The translations under genes and the position numbers were made by a program. Of a stretch of DNA of 64,000 nucleotides, positions 6,835 to 15,768 are shown piece by piece. Numbering within the stretch: the stretch's first letter is position 1; each line of letters begins with the position of its first letter. Below the pieces are notes generated by a model that saw only the letters and a program-made list of their open reading frames with translations, made no database searches and was not told the origin of the DNA. The stretch comes from Anaerococcus sp. Marseille-Q5996 (GTDB lineage: Bacteria > Bacillota > Clostridia > Tissierellales > Peptoniphilaceae): the NCBI RefSeq assembly GCF_946893725.1, contig NZ_CAMPPE010000004.1, forward strand, positions 1-64,000. The letters are read 5' to 3'.

Positions 6835-8034
6835 ATGAAAAAGTTTGGAAAATTTTTGCTTGCTCTAATCTTGGTAGCAGGTGTTGGATTTACTGGTTTT
6901 ACCCTAGGACAAAACGCAAGTTTGACCTCCACTTCTAGCAGTAGAGATGTAGAGCATATTGCTGAAATGGAAGGGCTAAAAAGTTTACTCGATCAGAACT
7001 TTTTATTTGATTATGAAGAGGATCAAATATATGAGGGGTCATTAAAGGGAATGTTTGCAAATCTTGGAGACCCATATACAGCCTATTACACACCAGATGA
7101 GTTCAAAAAACTTATGGAGGCTCTAAATGGACGCTACACAGGCATAGGGGTCTCTGTCCAAGCCAGCAAGGAAGGATATATAAAGGCGGTTTCTGTTTTT
7201 GATAATTCTCCTGCCAAAGAAGCTGGTATCCAATCTGGAGACTATATTATAAAAGTAAATGGTGAGGCTTATGGAGCCAACCAACTTGAGGAGGCAGTGG
7301 CTGAAATCAAGGGTGAATCTGGTACAGATGTGAACCTTACTATTTTAAGAACTGAAGAGGGCAAGACTAATAGCAAGGAATTTGACGTTAAAGTTACTCG
7401 TAGGGATGTTAATGTAGATACCATTGATGATGATATCCTAGAAGTACGTGGCAAAAAAATCGGATATATCCACATCAAAGCCTTTGATGATATAACCTGG
7501 CAAGACTTTTCAGATTCTTATAGCAAACTTATGGCTCAAGACATAGACGGCCTTATCCTAGATGTGAGAAACAATCCAGGTGGTGCCTTGGATGTAGTTA
7601 TAAATATTGCTGATAATTTCCTAGATGAGGGTGTCATTGTGACAACCAAGGATAAAAAAGGTAATGTTGTGACAGAAAAATCTGATGCAAATGCAAGTGA
7701 CATACCATTGACTATATTACAAAACGAAAACTCAGCATCTGCCAGCGAAATCCTAGCAGGGGCTATGAAAGATAGGGGTCGTGCAAAAGTCATAGGTAGC
7801 CAATCATTTGGTAAGGGTGTTGTTCAAAAAGTATTTACCCTAGACAATGGTGCTGGTGCAAAAATCACTATTAGCGAATATTTCACACCAAATGGAACTC
7901 AAATAAATAAGGTTGGGGTAACTCCAGATATTGAAGTAAAAAGTGATGAAAAGCTTGATTTAAACAAAATGGACTTTAAAAATGACAAACAATTTGTAAG
8001 TGCCTTAAACGAACTACTAAAAGAACTAGAATAA
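6835..8034 (+). CDS. ctpA: S41 family C-terminal processing peptidase (CtpA/CtpB type)
   Basis: This serine protease, anchored outside the cell, trims proteins at their C termini. Residues 7-24 form a signal or membrane anchor, and a PDZ domain lies at about 95-185 (TGIGVSVQ...GDYIIKVNG). The S41 catalytic domain follows, with the catalytic pair visible as Ser302 (in NSASASEIL) and Lys327 (SFGKG), 25 residues apart as in CtpB, and Gln331 nearby. AGGAGG precedes the ATG. A TATAAT at 6772 may be its promoter. Two mgtE genes follow 11 bases downstream and are probably in the same operon; that link is unexplained. Confidence 0.93.
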   Translation: MKKFGKFLLALILVAGVGFTGFTLGQNASLTSTSSSRDVEHIAEMEGLKSLLDQNFLFDYEEDQIYEGSLKGMFANLGDPYTAYYTPDEFKKLMEALNGRYTGIGVSVQASKEGYIKAVSVFDNSPAKEAGIQSGDYIIKVNGEAYGANQLEEAVAEIKGESGTDVNLTILRTEEGKTNSKEFDVKVTRRDVNVDTIDDDILEVRGKKIGYIHIKAFDDITWQDFSDSYSKLMAQDIDGLILDVRNNPGGALDVVINIADNFLDEGVIVTTKDKKGNVVTEKSDANASDIPLTILQNENSASASEILAGAMKDRGRAKVIGSQSFGKGVVQKVFTLDNGAGAKITISEYFTPNGTQINKVGVTPDIEVKSDEKLDLNKMDFKNDKQFVSALNELLKELE

Positions 8035-8045
8035 GGAGATGATTT

Positions 8046-9416
8046 ATGGAAAAATATAAATCAAACGAAGAAAGGATAGTAGAACTTACTTATCTATTAG
8101 AAAATAAGAATTTAACCGAACTATCCGATCTCCTTAACAGGACCAACCCAGTTGATATAGTAGAATTTATCGAAGACTTACCAGCAGAAGAAGCCCTGGT
8201 CATATTTAGACTTCTTAGCAAAGAAGATGCTGTAGAAGTTTTTGCAGAACTTGACCAAGAAGATAAGGAAAAACTACAAGCAAGTTTAAATGAAGACGAA
8301 TTTAAGGAACTTTTGGATGAGCTAAACTTTGATGATATGATTGATACCCTCGAAGAAATGCCAGCAACCATGGTCCAAGAAATCCTAAAATCATCAGACA
8401 ATGAAACCCGTGATTTGGTTAATGAATACCTTCAGTTCCCAGAATACTCAGCCGGCACGCTGATGACAACCGAGTTTGTGGAAGTAAAGGCAGATATGAC
8501 AGTAGAAGAAACCCTAGCCATGCTTGAAGAAGTGGGCAAGGATAAGGTAACTGTCTACACTTGCTATGTAACAGATCATACCCACAAACTCTTAGGCTAT
8601 GTATCCCTTAGGATGATAGTAACCCGTGAGCCGGATACAAAGATTTCTGAGCTAATGTTTGAAGATGTTATCTACGTTCATACCACAGATGACCAAGAAG
8701 ACGTAGCCCACACCTTCCAAAAATACGGTTTTACAGCCTTGCCAGTTGTTGATAATACCAACAGATTAGTAGGAATTATCACCGTTGATGACATCATGTG
8801 GATCATCGAACAAGAAGATACAGAAGATTTCCAACGTATAGCCGGTACTACACCAGATGAGGCTGATTATTCCAAGACTTCTGCTTGGGCTCTTGCAAAA
8901 AACAGGATACCCTGGCTGATGTTTCTTATGATCTCAGGAGCCTTTACATCAACCATACTAAAAAGATATGAAGATGTTATCCAAACAGTAATTGCCCTAA
9001 ATATGTTTATACCAATGCTTACCGGTTCTGGTGGTAATGCTGGTAGCCAGGCATCAACCCTTGTAATCCGTGCCATGGCAACCCATGATATAGAGCCTAG
9101 TGATTGGGCAAAAGTTGTTTTAAAAGAAATCACAGTTGGACTTATATGTGGTCTAGCCCTCGGTGCAGTAGCATTTTTAAAATGCTATTTCCTTGATAAG
9201 GTCGCTATGAATGTAGCCCTAGTTGTTGCATTTACAATTCTTGCAATAGTAGTTCTAGCAAAAGCTATTGGTTCGCTTTTACCAATTGTTGCACAAAAAC
9301 TTGGGGCAGATCCAGCAATCATGGCAAGTCCTTTAATTACAACAATCGTAGACTCACTTGGACTAATTGTTTACTTTAACATTGCCCAAGCCATATTACC
9401 AGGACTTAATATCTAA
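8046..9416 (+). CDS. mgtE: Magnesium transporter MgtE, copy 1
   Basis: This 456-residue Mg2+ channel is regulated by cytoplasmic Mg2+. An MgtE N domain occupies about 10-130 (acidic, helical), paired CBS domains about 135-255 (VVDNTNRLVGIITVDDIMWII), and five transmembrane helices run from about 290 to the end. The pore signature GSGGNAGSQASTLVIRAMAT and the late motif DPAIMASPLITTIVD, with its metal-binding Asp, are intact. No M-box riboswitch can sit directly upstream, because the gene follows ctpA after 11 bases. It is followed by a close paralogue. Confidence 0.95.
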   Translation: MEKYKSNEERIVELTYLLENKNLTELSDLLNRTNPVDIVEFIEDLPAEEALVIFRLLSKEDAVEVFAELDQEDKEKLQASLNEDEFKELLDELNFDDMIDTLEEMPATMVQEILKSSDNETRDLVNEYLQFPEYSAGTLMTTEFVEVKADMTVEETLAMLEEVGKDKVTVYTCYVTDHTHKLLGYVSLRMIVTREPDTKISELMFEDVIYVHTTDDQEDVAHTFQKYGFTALPVVDNTNRLVGIITVDDIMWIIEQEDTEDFQRIAGTTPDEADYSKTSAWALAKNRIPWLMFLMISGAFTSTILKRYEDVIQTVIALNMFIPMLTGSGGNAGSQASTLVIRAMATHDIEPSDWAKVVLKEITVGLICGLALGAVAFLKCYFLDKVAMNVALVVAFTILAIVVLAKAIGSLLPIVAQKLGADPAIMASPLITTIVDSLGLIVYFNIAQAILPGLNI

Positions 9417-9433
9417 GAAGGGAGGCGCAAAAT

Positions 9434-10798
9434 ATGTACACATACAAATCTACAGAAAATAGGCTAACTGAACTTAGATATCTATTAGAAAAGAAAAGAC
9501 CAAATGAACTTGCAGAACTTCTAAGGCGTACAAACCCAGTTGATATAGTAGAATTTATCGAAGAATTATCAGCTGAAGAAGCCCTAGTTGTCTTTAGACT
9601 CCTTAAAAAAGATGATGCAGTAGAAGTTTTTGCGGAACTAGAAAGTGAAGAAAAAGAAAAACTTCAAAAGGGTTTGCATGAACGTGAGTTTAAAGAGCTT
9701 TTAGATGAGCTAAACTTTGATGATATGATTGATACCTTGGAAGAAATGCCAGCGGCTATGGTCCAAAGAATCTTAAAATCATCTGACAAAGAAACCCGTG
9801 ATTTGGTAAATGAATATTTAAAATTCCCAGAAGATTCTGCTGGTAGGCTAATGACAACAGAATTTGTTGAATTAAAACCATATATGACCGTAAAGGATGC
9901 CCTAGCCCATATCAAAAAAGTAGGACATGACATGGTTACCCTTTATACTTGCTATGTCACAAGCCCTACCAAGGAAATTTTGGGTTATGTTTCCCTAAGA
10001 TCCATTGTAACCAACAAACCAGACACCCTTATAGATGATTTGATGTACCAAGATGTTATCACAGTAGAAACTACTGATGACCAAGAGGATGTAGCCCGCA
10101 CCTTCCAAAAATACGGTTTTACAGCCCTGCCAGTAGTTGACCGTACAAATCGTCTTGTGGGACTGATAACTGTTGATGATATTATGTGGATTATCGAACA
10201 AGAGGCAACCGAGGACTTCCAACGTATTGCTGCGACCACACCAGATGAGGAAGATTATTCAAAAAGAACACCCATTTCTCTAGCAAAAAACAGAATTCCT
10301 TGGCTAATGTTTTTGATGATTTCAGCAACATTTACATCAACAATCCTAAAAAGCTACCAACATATAGTTCAAGCAGTTATTGCCCTAAATATGTTTGTGC
10401 CAATGCTTACAGACAGTGGTGGTAATGCTGGTAGCCAGGCATCAACCCTTGTAATTCGTGCTATGGCAACTGATGATGTGGAACCAAGAGACTGGGCAAA
10501 AGTTGTTTTAAAAGAAATCACAGTTGGATTTATTTGCGGACTAGCCCTTGGATTTGTAGCGTTTTTAAAATGTTATTTCTTTGATAAGGTTGCTATGGAT
10601 GTATCACTTATTGTAGGACTTACAATAGTATTTATAGTAGTTTTAGCAAAGGCAGTTGGTTCACTTTTACCAATGGGTGCAGAAAAACTAGGATTTGACC
10701 CAGCCATTATGGCAAGTCCACTTATTTCTACCATAGTAGACTCCCTATCACTAATTGTCTACTTTACTATTGCTCAGATGATTATTCCTGGGATATAG
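9434..10798 (+). CDS. mgtE: Magnesium transporter MgtE, copy 2
   Basis: This 454-residue tandem paralogue of the preceding gene has the same domain order (N domain, CBS pair, transmembrane core). The pore motif is DSGGNAGSQASTLVIRAMAT, with Asp in place of the Gly before SGGN in copy 1. DPAIMASPLISTIVD is kept. Differences are spread along the whole length, so the duplication is not recent. It has its own GGGAGG site 17 bases after copy 1. MgtE works as a dimer, so a heterodimer is possible (inference). Confidence 0.94.
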   Translation: MYTYKSTENRLTELRYLLEKKRPNELAELLRRTNPVDIVEFIEELSAEEALVVFRLLKKDDAVEVFAELESEEKEKLQKGLHEREFKELLDELNFDDMIDTLEEMPAAMVQRILKSSDKETRDLVNEYLKFPEDSAGRLMTTEFVELKPYMTVKDALAHIKKVGHDMVTLYTCYVTSPTKEILGYVSLRSIVTNKPDTLIDDLMYQDVITVETTDDQEDVARTFQKYGFTALPVVDRTNRLVGLITVDDIMWIIEQEATEDFQRIAATTPDEEDYSKRTPISLAKNRIPWLMFLMISATFTSTILKSYQHIVQAVIALNMFVPMLTDSGGNAGSQASTLVIRAMATDDVEPRDWAKVVLKEITVGFICGLALGFVAFLKCYFFDKVAMDVSLIVGLTIVFIVVLAKAVGSLLPMGAEKLGFDPAIMASPLISTIVDSLSLIVYFTIAQMIIPGI

Positions 10799-10802
10799 TA
10801 TA

Positions 10803-10967
10803 TAAATCAAAAGACGCTAAACTGACTACAAAAATTTATAATTTCATATTCTCAATTTTCTAAAATTGCAAACTCGCTTGCGCTCAGACAGAGCGATTTT
10901 GTGACGAAAATCTTCAAATTGAAATTATTGAAATTTTTTCCGAACAGTTCACTTACTTTTTGATTTA
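10803..10967. repeat. 165-bp imperfect inverted repeat
   Basis: The ends are perfect inverted 10-mers (TAAATCAAAA at 10803 and TTTTGATTTA at 10958). Further inside, AACTG pairs with CAGTT and AAATTTATAATTTCA pairs imperfectly with TGAAATTATTGAAATTT. The centre holds AACTCGCTTGCGCTC and GAGCGATTTTG blocks reminiscent of the repeat cores elsewhere in the window. The whole intergenic stretch after mgtE copy 2 can fold into one long hairpin. There is no coding potential. Confidence 0.6.
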
Positions 10968-10986
10968 CTTATTATTAAAATATAAG

Positions 10987-11018
10987 AATCACACCTAAAC
11001 TGGTGTGATTTTATTTTG
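10987..11018 (+). terminator. Rho-independent terminator
   Basis: A stem AATCACACC/GGTGTGATT with loop TAAACT is followed by TTATTTT. It ends the ctpA-mgtE-mgtE unit. Confidence 0.75.
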
Positions 11019-11064
11019 CAAAAAATTAGTCATAAACTATAATGATTTTAGAAAGAAGGATTAT

Positions 11065-11763
11065 ATGTCTTATAGTAAAAAAATAAAAATACCATATATG
11101 TTATGCGATAGATATGAAAATTTATCTTTAAGAAACTTGGTCAGCATTATGGGAGATGTTTCTCTGACTCATTCTTATATCCTAGATAAAGATTTAGATA
11201 AGCAAAAATATAGGTGGATTGTTTACTCTTGGGATATCGAACTTATAAGCCCTGTAACTTATAACCAGGAGATAGAAGTAACAACTCATATAGTAGATAT
11301 AAATAAATTTTATGCCCACAGAAATGTAGAAGTAAGCTTTAAGGGAGAGCTGGTTGCTAGGGCCTATGGGGTATTTTTGCTTATAGATGTTGATAGGATG
11401 CGTCCTATAAAGATGAGCCCTAACCAAAATGAAGCCAATGAAAAAGAAGAATTGATATATGAAAAGCCAGACTTGACCTATAAAAAAGACTTTGAAAATA
11501 CCAAGGAAATTATGATAAGATATACAGATATTGATAGCAATTTTCATGTAAACAATGCCGTATACTTTGACTATATTTATGATTTGTGTAAGTTAAACAC
11601 GAAAGATATTAAATTTTTTAATATTGTTTATAAGAATGAAATTAGGAATAAAGATTCGGTAATTGGTGAATACACTACATATGATAATGTCATTGATTAT
11701 AGGCTAAGGTCTAGTGAAGATGATAAAATTTACACCTATGGGAAGATTATAAGAAATGTATAA
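11065..11763 (+). CDS. Acyl-ACP thioesterase
   Basis: This 232-residue protein resembles the plant FatA/bacterial acyl-ACP thioesterase family with two hot-dog folds. The first half holds RWIVYSWDIELISPVTY and EVTTHIV; the second holds the motif YTDIDSNFHVNNAVYFDYI, where Asp, Asn and His match the catalytic region of the family. It hydrolyses fatty acyl-ACP to free fatty acid in the cytoplasm. An in-frame upstream start at 11005 exists, but the ATG at 11065 has AAGGA correctly spaced and begins the conserved sequence. The next gene overlaps its end by 8 bases. Confidence 0.85.
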   Translation: MSYSKKIKIPYMLCDRYENLSLRNLVSIMGDVSLTHSYILDKDLDKQKYRWIVYSWDIELISPVTYNQEIEVTTHIVDINKFYAHRNVEVSFKGELVARAYGVFLLIDVDRMRPIKMSPNQNEANEKEELIYEKPDLTYKKDFENTKEIMIRYTDIDSNFHVNNAVYFDYIYDLCKLNTKDIKFFNIVYKNEIRNKDSVIGEYTTYDNVIDYRLRSSEDDKIYTYGKIIRNV

Positions 11764-12397
11764 AGATGGATATGGAAATATTCCAAACAAAGACAAAATA
11801 ATAGCTTATTTAGAAGAAGGGTACGAAAAAAATCCTGGCAAATGGGTCTTACACTTATGGACCATTGGCAAAACTGCTCAAAAAATGGCTCCTGAACTAG
11901 GACTTGATTCAGATATTGCCTTTGCTTGTGGAGCCCTCCATGATATTGGCAAGTCAACTGGGGCAAAGAATGCTGAGCATTTTTATGAGGGCTATAAGAT
12001 TTTAAAGGCTGATTCATATTTTTTCCCAGCCCGTATTGCCCTAACCCATAGCTTTCAGATAAAAAATGTAGATGCCTATGTGGGAGATTGGAATATTTCA
12101 GATGATAAAAAAGAATTTATAGGCGATTTTTTAAAATTTAATGAATACAATGACTATGACCTTTTAATCCAATTTTTGGATGGGGTTATTAAAACAAGGT
12201 ATCTAGGGGTTGAGAAACGAGCAGCTGGTGTCTTAGAAAAACATGGATCAAATCCATATTTTGAAGAGAGGAAGCAAAAACTTTATGAGCTAGAAGAATA
12301 TTTTAGCAAAAAATTAGCAATACCTATTGAAAATTATTTGCCAAATCCTAGATGGTACAAATTCCCTTATAAGTATTTTAGGGAAAGTGGACTATAA
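11756..12397 (+). CDS. HD-domain phosphohydrolase
   Basis: This 213-residue soluble protein has an HD metal-binding domain: His33, His62-Asp63 in GALHDIGKS, and a later THSF. The HDIG form is typical of small predicted phosphohydrolases acting on nucleotides or phosphorylated metabolites; the substrate cannot be told. It overlaps the thioesterase gene by 8 bases and must be translated from the same message. A terminator follows at 12452. Confidence 0.82.
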   Translation: MYKDGYGNIPNKDKIIAYLEEGYEKNPGKWVLHLWTIGKTAQKMAPELGLDSDIAFACGALHDIGKSTGAKNAEHFYEGYKILKADSYFFPARIALTHSFQIKNVDAYVGDWNISDDKKEFIGDFLKFNEYNDYDLLIQFLDGVIKTRYLGVEKRAAGVLEKHGSNPYFEERKQKLYELEEYFSKKLAIPIENYLPNPRWYKFPYKYFRESGL

Positions 12398-12451
12398 ACT
12401 TGCAAATGAGCCCTGCGGGTGTATATTATTAGTGAATTTATTTTACCACCC

Positions 12452-12484
12452 GTTGGAGGCAGCCCTGCCTCCAACATTTTTTTG
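12452..12484 (+). terminator. Rho-independent terminator
   Basis: A perfect 10-bp stem GTTGGAGGCA/TGCCTCCAAC with loop GCCC is followed by a run of T. It ends the thioesterase/HD operon. Confidence 0.85.
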
Positions 12485-12538
12485 GATATTGAAAAATGAA
12501 TATAATACAAAATTTTTAATAAATTTTAAAAAAAGTAT

Positions 12539-12567
12539 TTGACATTTATTTTAAGGCGTGGTAATAT
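12539..12567 (+). promoter_or_regulatory. SigA-type promoter of the met operon
   Basis: TTGACA at 12539 and TAATAT at 12562 are separated by 17 bases. The promoter lies just ahead of the T-box leader. Confidence 0.8.
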
Positions 12568-12571
12568 TTAT

Positions 12572-12855
12572 TTAGCAAATAGTTTTACAAAACCATATGA
12601 GAAGAAGAGTAGTCTAGATGGACATTCTACAGAGAGCCCAGTTTTGGTGAGATGGGTGGATAAAAGTTTAGATGAAGATGGCCTTTTCTTGGGGTGAGTC
12701 GATAGTTAGATTCACACGGGACTTCCCGTTACAGAAGTAGAGTATGATAGTACTTGATGAGTGTATGTATGCGTGAGTATGCATAAATTAAGGTGGTAAC
12801 GCGAATTATATCGTCCTTAAATTCTATGATTAGAATTTAGGGGCGTTTTTTTATG
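12572..12855 (+). promoter_or_regulatory. Methionine T-box leader
   Basis: Stem I is of canonical length: the basal helix AAGAAGAG pairs with CTTTTCTT, AGAGAG is followed by the distal GGTGAGATGGG, and a specifier ATG lies at 12678-12680 in the context GAAG-ATG-G. The T-box sequence AGGTGGTAACGCG is at 12791. The terminator is a 14-bp stem (12812-12845) followed by a T run. The specifier is methionine, which fits the metNIQ genes downstream. Uncharged tRNA-Met is expected to favour antitermination and turn the operon on. Confidence 0.9.
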
Positions 12856-12879
12856 GCCTATTTTAGGAAGGGATAAGAA

Positions 12880-14085
12880 ATGAGCAATAATGAAATTATA
12901 AAATCAAAAATTGATCAGTATTTTGATCAAACTGTTGCTTGGAGAAATTACTTACATGAAAACCCAGAAGTAAGTGATAAGGAATACCAAACAGCAAAAT
13001 ACTTAAAAAAAGAATGCGAAAAACTTGGACTAATAGTCGAGGATGCAGCAAATACAACTGGTTTTACAGCCCTACTTGATACAGGTAGACCTGGAAAAAC
13101 TTTGGGGATTAGAACAGACTTAGACGCACTTCCAATCCATGAAAGTGAATACAATAAAAAATTTAAAAAATCGGTAGTGTCAAAAAATGAAGGGGTAAGC
13201 CATGCTTGTGGTCACGACTCACATATGGCAACACTTTTAACTACTGCAAAAATCTTAATTGACTTAAAAGATGAAATCGACGGCAAAATTTATTTTATCT
13301 TTGAAGAAGGTGAAGAAACTGGCGGTGGCATTGAGGCAATGGTTGAGCATCTAAGGGATAAAGGATTAGATGCTTGCTACGGTAACCACCAAGCTTCGTT
13401 TTTAGAAGTTGGAGAAATAAGAGTTATTAAAGGACCATCACACGCTGGTTGTGCAGGAGTTGAGTTTGATGTAATTGGAAAAGGTGGTCACGGATCTCGT
13501 CCAGACAAATGTATCAATCCACTAACTGCAACAGCAAATATTGTAACAGCCCTAACAACAGCTTGGGTTAACCAATTAGATGTAAATGAAAAAGTAACTT
13601 TTGGCCTTGGTTCAATAAATGGTGGAGCTGCTTCAAATGTGATTCCTGATAAATGTAATGTCAAAGGTACATTAAGATTTTTTGATGATAAGGCTGGAGA
13701 GGATGCCCTAGAAGTCTTAAAAGAAGTTACTAAAGCAACTGCCAAGGCTCATAAGTGTGAAGTAGAATTTTCTGATTATACTCGCATCGTTGCCTACCCA
13801 ACCATAAATGATCCAGACCTAGCCGATGAAGTTATAAAATCTTTAAATGACATTTATCCAGGCTCATATAGAGATGGAAAACCAACCTTTGGTTCAGAAT
13901 CGTTTTTTGGCTACTCCAGACTTTGCCCATCAGTTTATACCAAATTTGGTGTAAGAGATGAGGAAAACGGAATCACAGCTGGAGCGCACACACCAGAATT
14001 TGATCTAAACCCAGAAGGCATCAAATATGCGGTAGGCTTACAAGTAAAATTTGCCACTGATTTTTTAGGAGGGGCCAATGATTGA
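12880..14085 (+). CDS. M20 family amidohydrolase / N-acyl amino acid hydrolase
   Basis: This 401-residue metal-dependent hydrolase belongs to the M20D group (IAA-amino-acid hydrolase/hippurate hydrolase type). Visible metal ligands are Cys110, His112 and Asp113 in SHACGHDSHMA, and the EEGEETGGG motif follows near 144. The group releases amino acids from N-acyl or short peptide substrates. As the first gene under a methionine T-box, fused by an 8-base overlap to metN, it probably frees methionine from an N-acyl-methionine or Met-containing dipeptide (inference). GGAAGGG precedes the ATG. Confidence 0.88.
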   Translation: MSNNEIIKSKIDQYFDQTVAWRNYLHENPEVSDKEYQTAKYLKKECEKLGLIVEDAANTTGFTALLDTGRPGKTLGIRTDLDALPIHESEYNKKFKKSVVSKNEGVSHACGHDSHMATLLTTAKILIDLKDEIDGKIYFIFEEGEETGGGIEAMVEHLRDKGLDACYGNHQASFLEVGEIRVIKGPSHAGCAGVEFDVIGKGGHGSRPDKCINPLTATANIVTALTTAWVNQLDVNEKVTFGLGSINGGAASNVIPDKCNVKGTLRFFDDKAGEDALEVLKEVTKATAKAHKCEVEFSDYTRIVAYPTINDPDLADEVIKSLNDIYPGSYRDGKPTFGSESFFGYSRLCPSVYTKFGVRDEENGITAGAHTPEFDLNPEGIKYAVGLQVKFATDFLGGAND

Positions 14086-15106
14086 TTTAAAAAATATAAC
14101 CGTCGATTTTGACGGATTTAAGGCAGTAGATGATGTAAACCTAACCGTTGAGAAAAACGACATCTACGGCATTGTAGGATTTTCCGGAGCAGGAAAATCG
14201 ACCTTAGTTAGGACAATAAATCTTTTGCAAAGACCAAGTGCTGGAGAAGTTCTAATAAATGGAGAAAATCTCCTAGACTTATCAGATAAGGACCTAAGAG
14301 CAAAAAGAAAAAATATAGGAATGATTTTCCAGCACTTTAATCTTTTAAATAATATAACAGTCTTGGATAATGTAATTTATCCTATTAGAAAATTAAAAAT
14401 CTCCAAAGAAGAAAAAGAAAAAAAGGCCAGAGAGCTTTTAGAAGTAGTAGGCATTGGCGATAAGGCTGATAATTATCCAAGAGAACTTTCTGGGGGCCAA
14501 CAGCAAAGATGTGCAATTGCAAGAGCCCTTGCATCAGATCCAGAAATTTTACTTTGTGATGAGGCAACAAGCGCCCTAGACCCAAAAACGACCAAGCAAA
14601 TTTTAAAACTACTTAAGGATTTAAATGCAAAATTGGGTCTTACAATAGTAATTATCACTCACCAAATGGAGGTTGTTAAAGACCTATGCAATAAATGTGC
14701 GGTAATGCAAGATGGAAAAATTGTAGAAAATGGATCAACCTTAGATATATTTGCCCATCCAAAAGACCCCCTTACCCGTGAGTTTGTAGAAACTTCCACA
14801 AATGTTGCTGAAACCATTGATGAAGTTAAGCAAAACATAGGAATCTTAAAGGATAATGAACTTTTAGTCAAACTTAACTATGTGGGAGCTGCTACAACCG
14901 AGCCTCTAATCAATGATCTTTTTGAAAAATTTGGTGTAAAAACAAATGTATTGGCCGGAAATATTGAATTTATAAGTGGCATCCCAGTTGGAAACCTAAT
15001 AGTAAGCTTATCAGGTGATAGAGATAATTTAGGAAAAATTGGAGATTATCTAGAAGAAAAAAATGTAGATGTAGAAGTTTTAGGAGGTAAAGATGGGATT
15101 TTTTGA
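14078..15106 (+). CDS. metN: Methionine ABC transporter ATP-binding protein
   Basis: This 342-residue ATPase belongs to the MetNIQ importer. The Walker A is GFSGAGKST, the signature LSGGQQQR and the Walker B ILLCDEATSALD. The C-terminal 80 or so residues form the NIL regulatory domain that senses methionine in this family. The gene overlaps the M20 hydrolase (8 bases) and metI (14 bases), so the operon is translationally coupled. Regulation is through the upstream methionine T-box. Confidence 0.95.
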   Translation: MIDLKNITVDFDGFKAVDDVNLTVEKNDIYGIVGFSGAGKSTLVRTINLLQRPSAGEVLINGENLLDLSDKDLRAKRKNIGMIFQHFNLLNNITVLDNVIYPIRKLKISKEEKEKKARELLEVVGIGDKADNYPRELSGGQQQRCAIARALASDPEILLCDEATSALDPKTTKQILKLLKDLNAKLGLTIVIITHQMEVVKDLCNKCAVMQDGKIVENGSTLDIFAHPKDPLTREFVETSTNVAETIDEVKQNIGILKDNELLVKLNYVGAATTEPLINDLFEKFGVKTNVLAGNIEFISGIPVGNLIVSLSGDRDNLGKIGDYLEEKNVDVEVLGGKDGIF

Positions 15107-15758
15107 GTATTCATGGTCCATCAGAGATAGGATATTCCAAGATTTTAAAACCACCCTTTATATGCTTTTTGTATCAGCAATATTTGCAGGGATTTTTGGA
15201 CTTATACTTGGGGTGATCATGGTTGTTACAGACCGTGGCAGAATTTTGGAAAATAAAGTTGTTTATAGCATTTTAGATAAGGTCACTAATATTTTTAGGT
15301 CCATACCCTTTATCATTTTGCTAGCCCTAGTTGCACCAATTACAAAACAAATTGTAAACACCAGAATTGGTCCAACTGCTGCAATCGTGCCACTTGTATT
15401 TTCCTGTGTGCCATTTTTTGCAAGACAAGTTGAACAAGCACTTGCAAGTGTGGATCCAGGAAAGATTGAGGCTGCAGAAGCCATGGGTAATTCACCATTT
15501 GAAATTATAACAAGCGTTTATCTTAGAGAAGGCCTGCCAAGCTTGATACGCGCTTCATCTATTACTCTGATTTCTCTTTTAAGTTTAACAGCTATGGCAG
15601 GTATTGTCGGAGGCGGTGGTATTGGTGATTTGGCCATTGCCGTAGGTTACCAACGTTACAAGGACGATGTTGTAATTGTAAGTGTTGTTTTAATATTGGT
15701 TGTCGTATTTATAATACAAGGCGTTGCGAATTTTCTTATAAGAAAAACAAGTCATTAA
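15093..15758 (+). CDS. metI: Methionine ABC transporter permease
   Basis: This 221-residue membrane protein has five predicted helices. It carries the ABC permease EAA-type loop (EAAEAMGNSPFEIITSVYLREGLPSLI) that docks on MetN, and the family sequence SLTAMAGIVGGGGIGDLAI. It forms the membrane channel of the methionine importer. The start overlaps metN by 14 bases, and metQ follows after 10 bases. Confidence 0.95.
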   Translation: MGFFEYSWSIRDRIFQDFKTTLYMLFVSAIFAGIFGLILGVIMVVTDRGRILENKVVYSILDKVTNIFRSIPFIILLALVAPITKQIVNTRIGPTAAIVPLVFSCVPFFARQVEQALASVDPGKIEAAEAMGNSPFEIITSVYLREGLPSLIRASSITLISLLSLTAMAGIVGGGGIGDLAIAVGYQRYKDDVVIVSVVLILVVVFIIQGVANFLIRKTSH

Positions 15759-15768
15759 GGAGGAAATA

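Noticed and set aside
7900-8046. M-box magnesium riboswitch before mgtE
   Set aside because: Only 11 bases separate ctpA and mgtE, leaving no space for a riboswitch; none was seen upstream of ctpA either.
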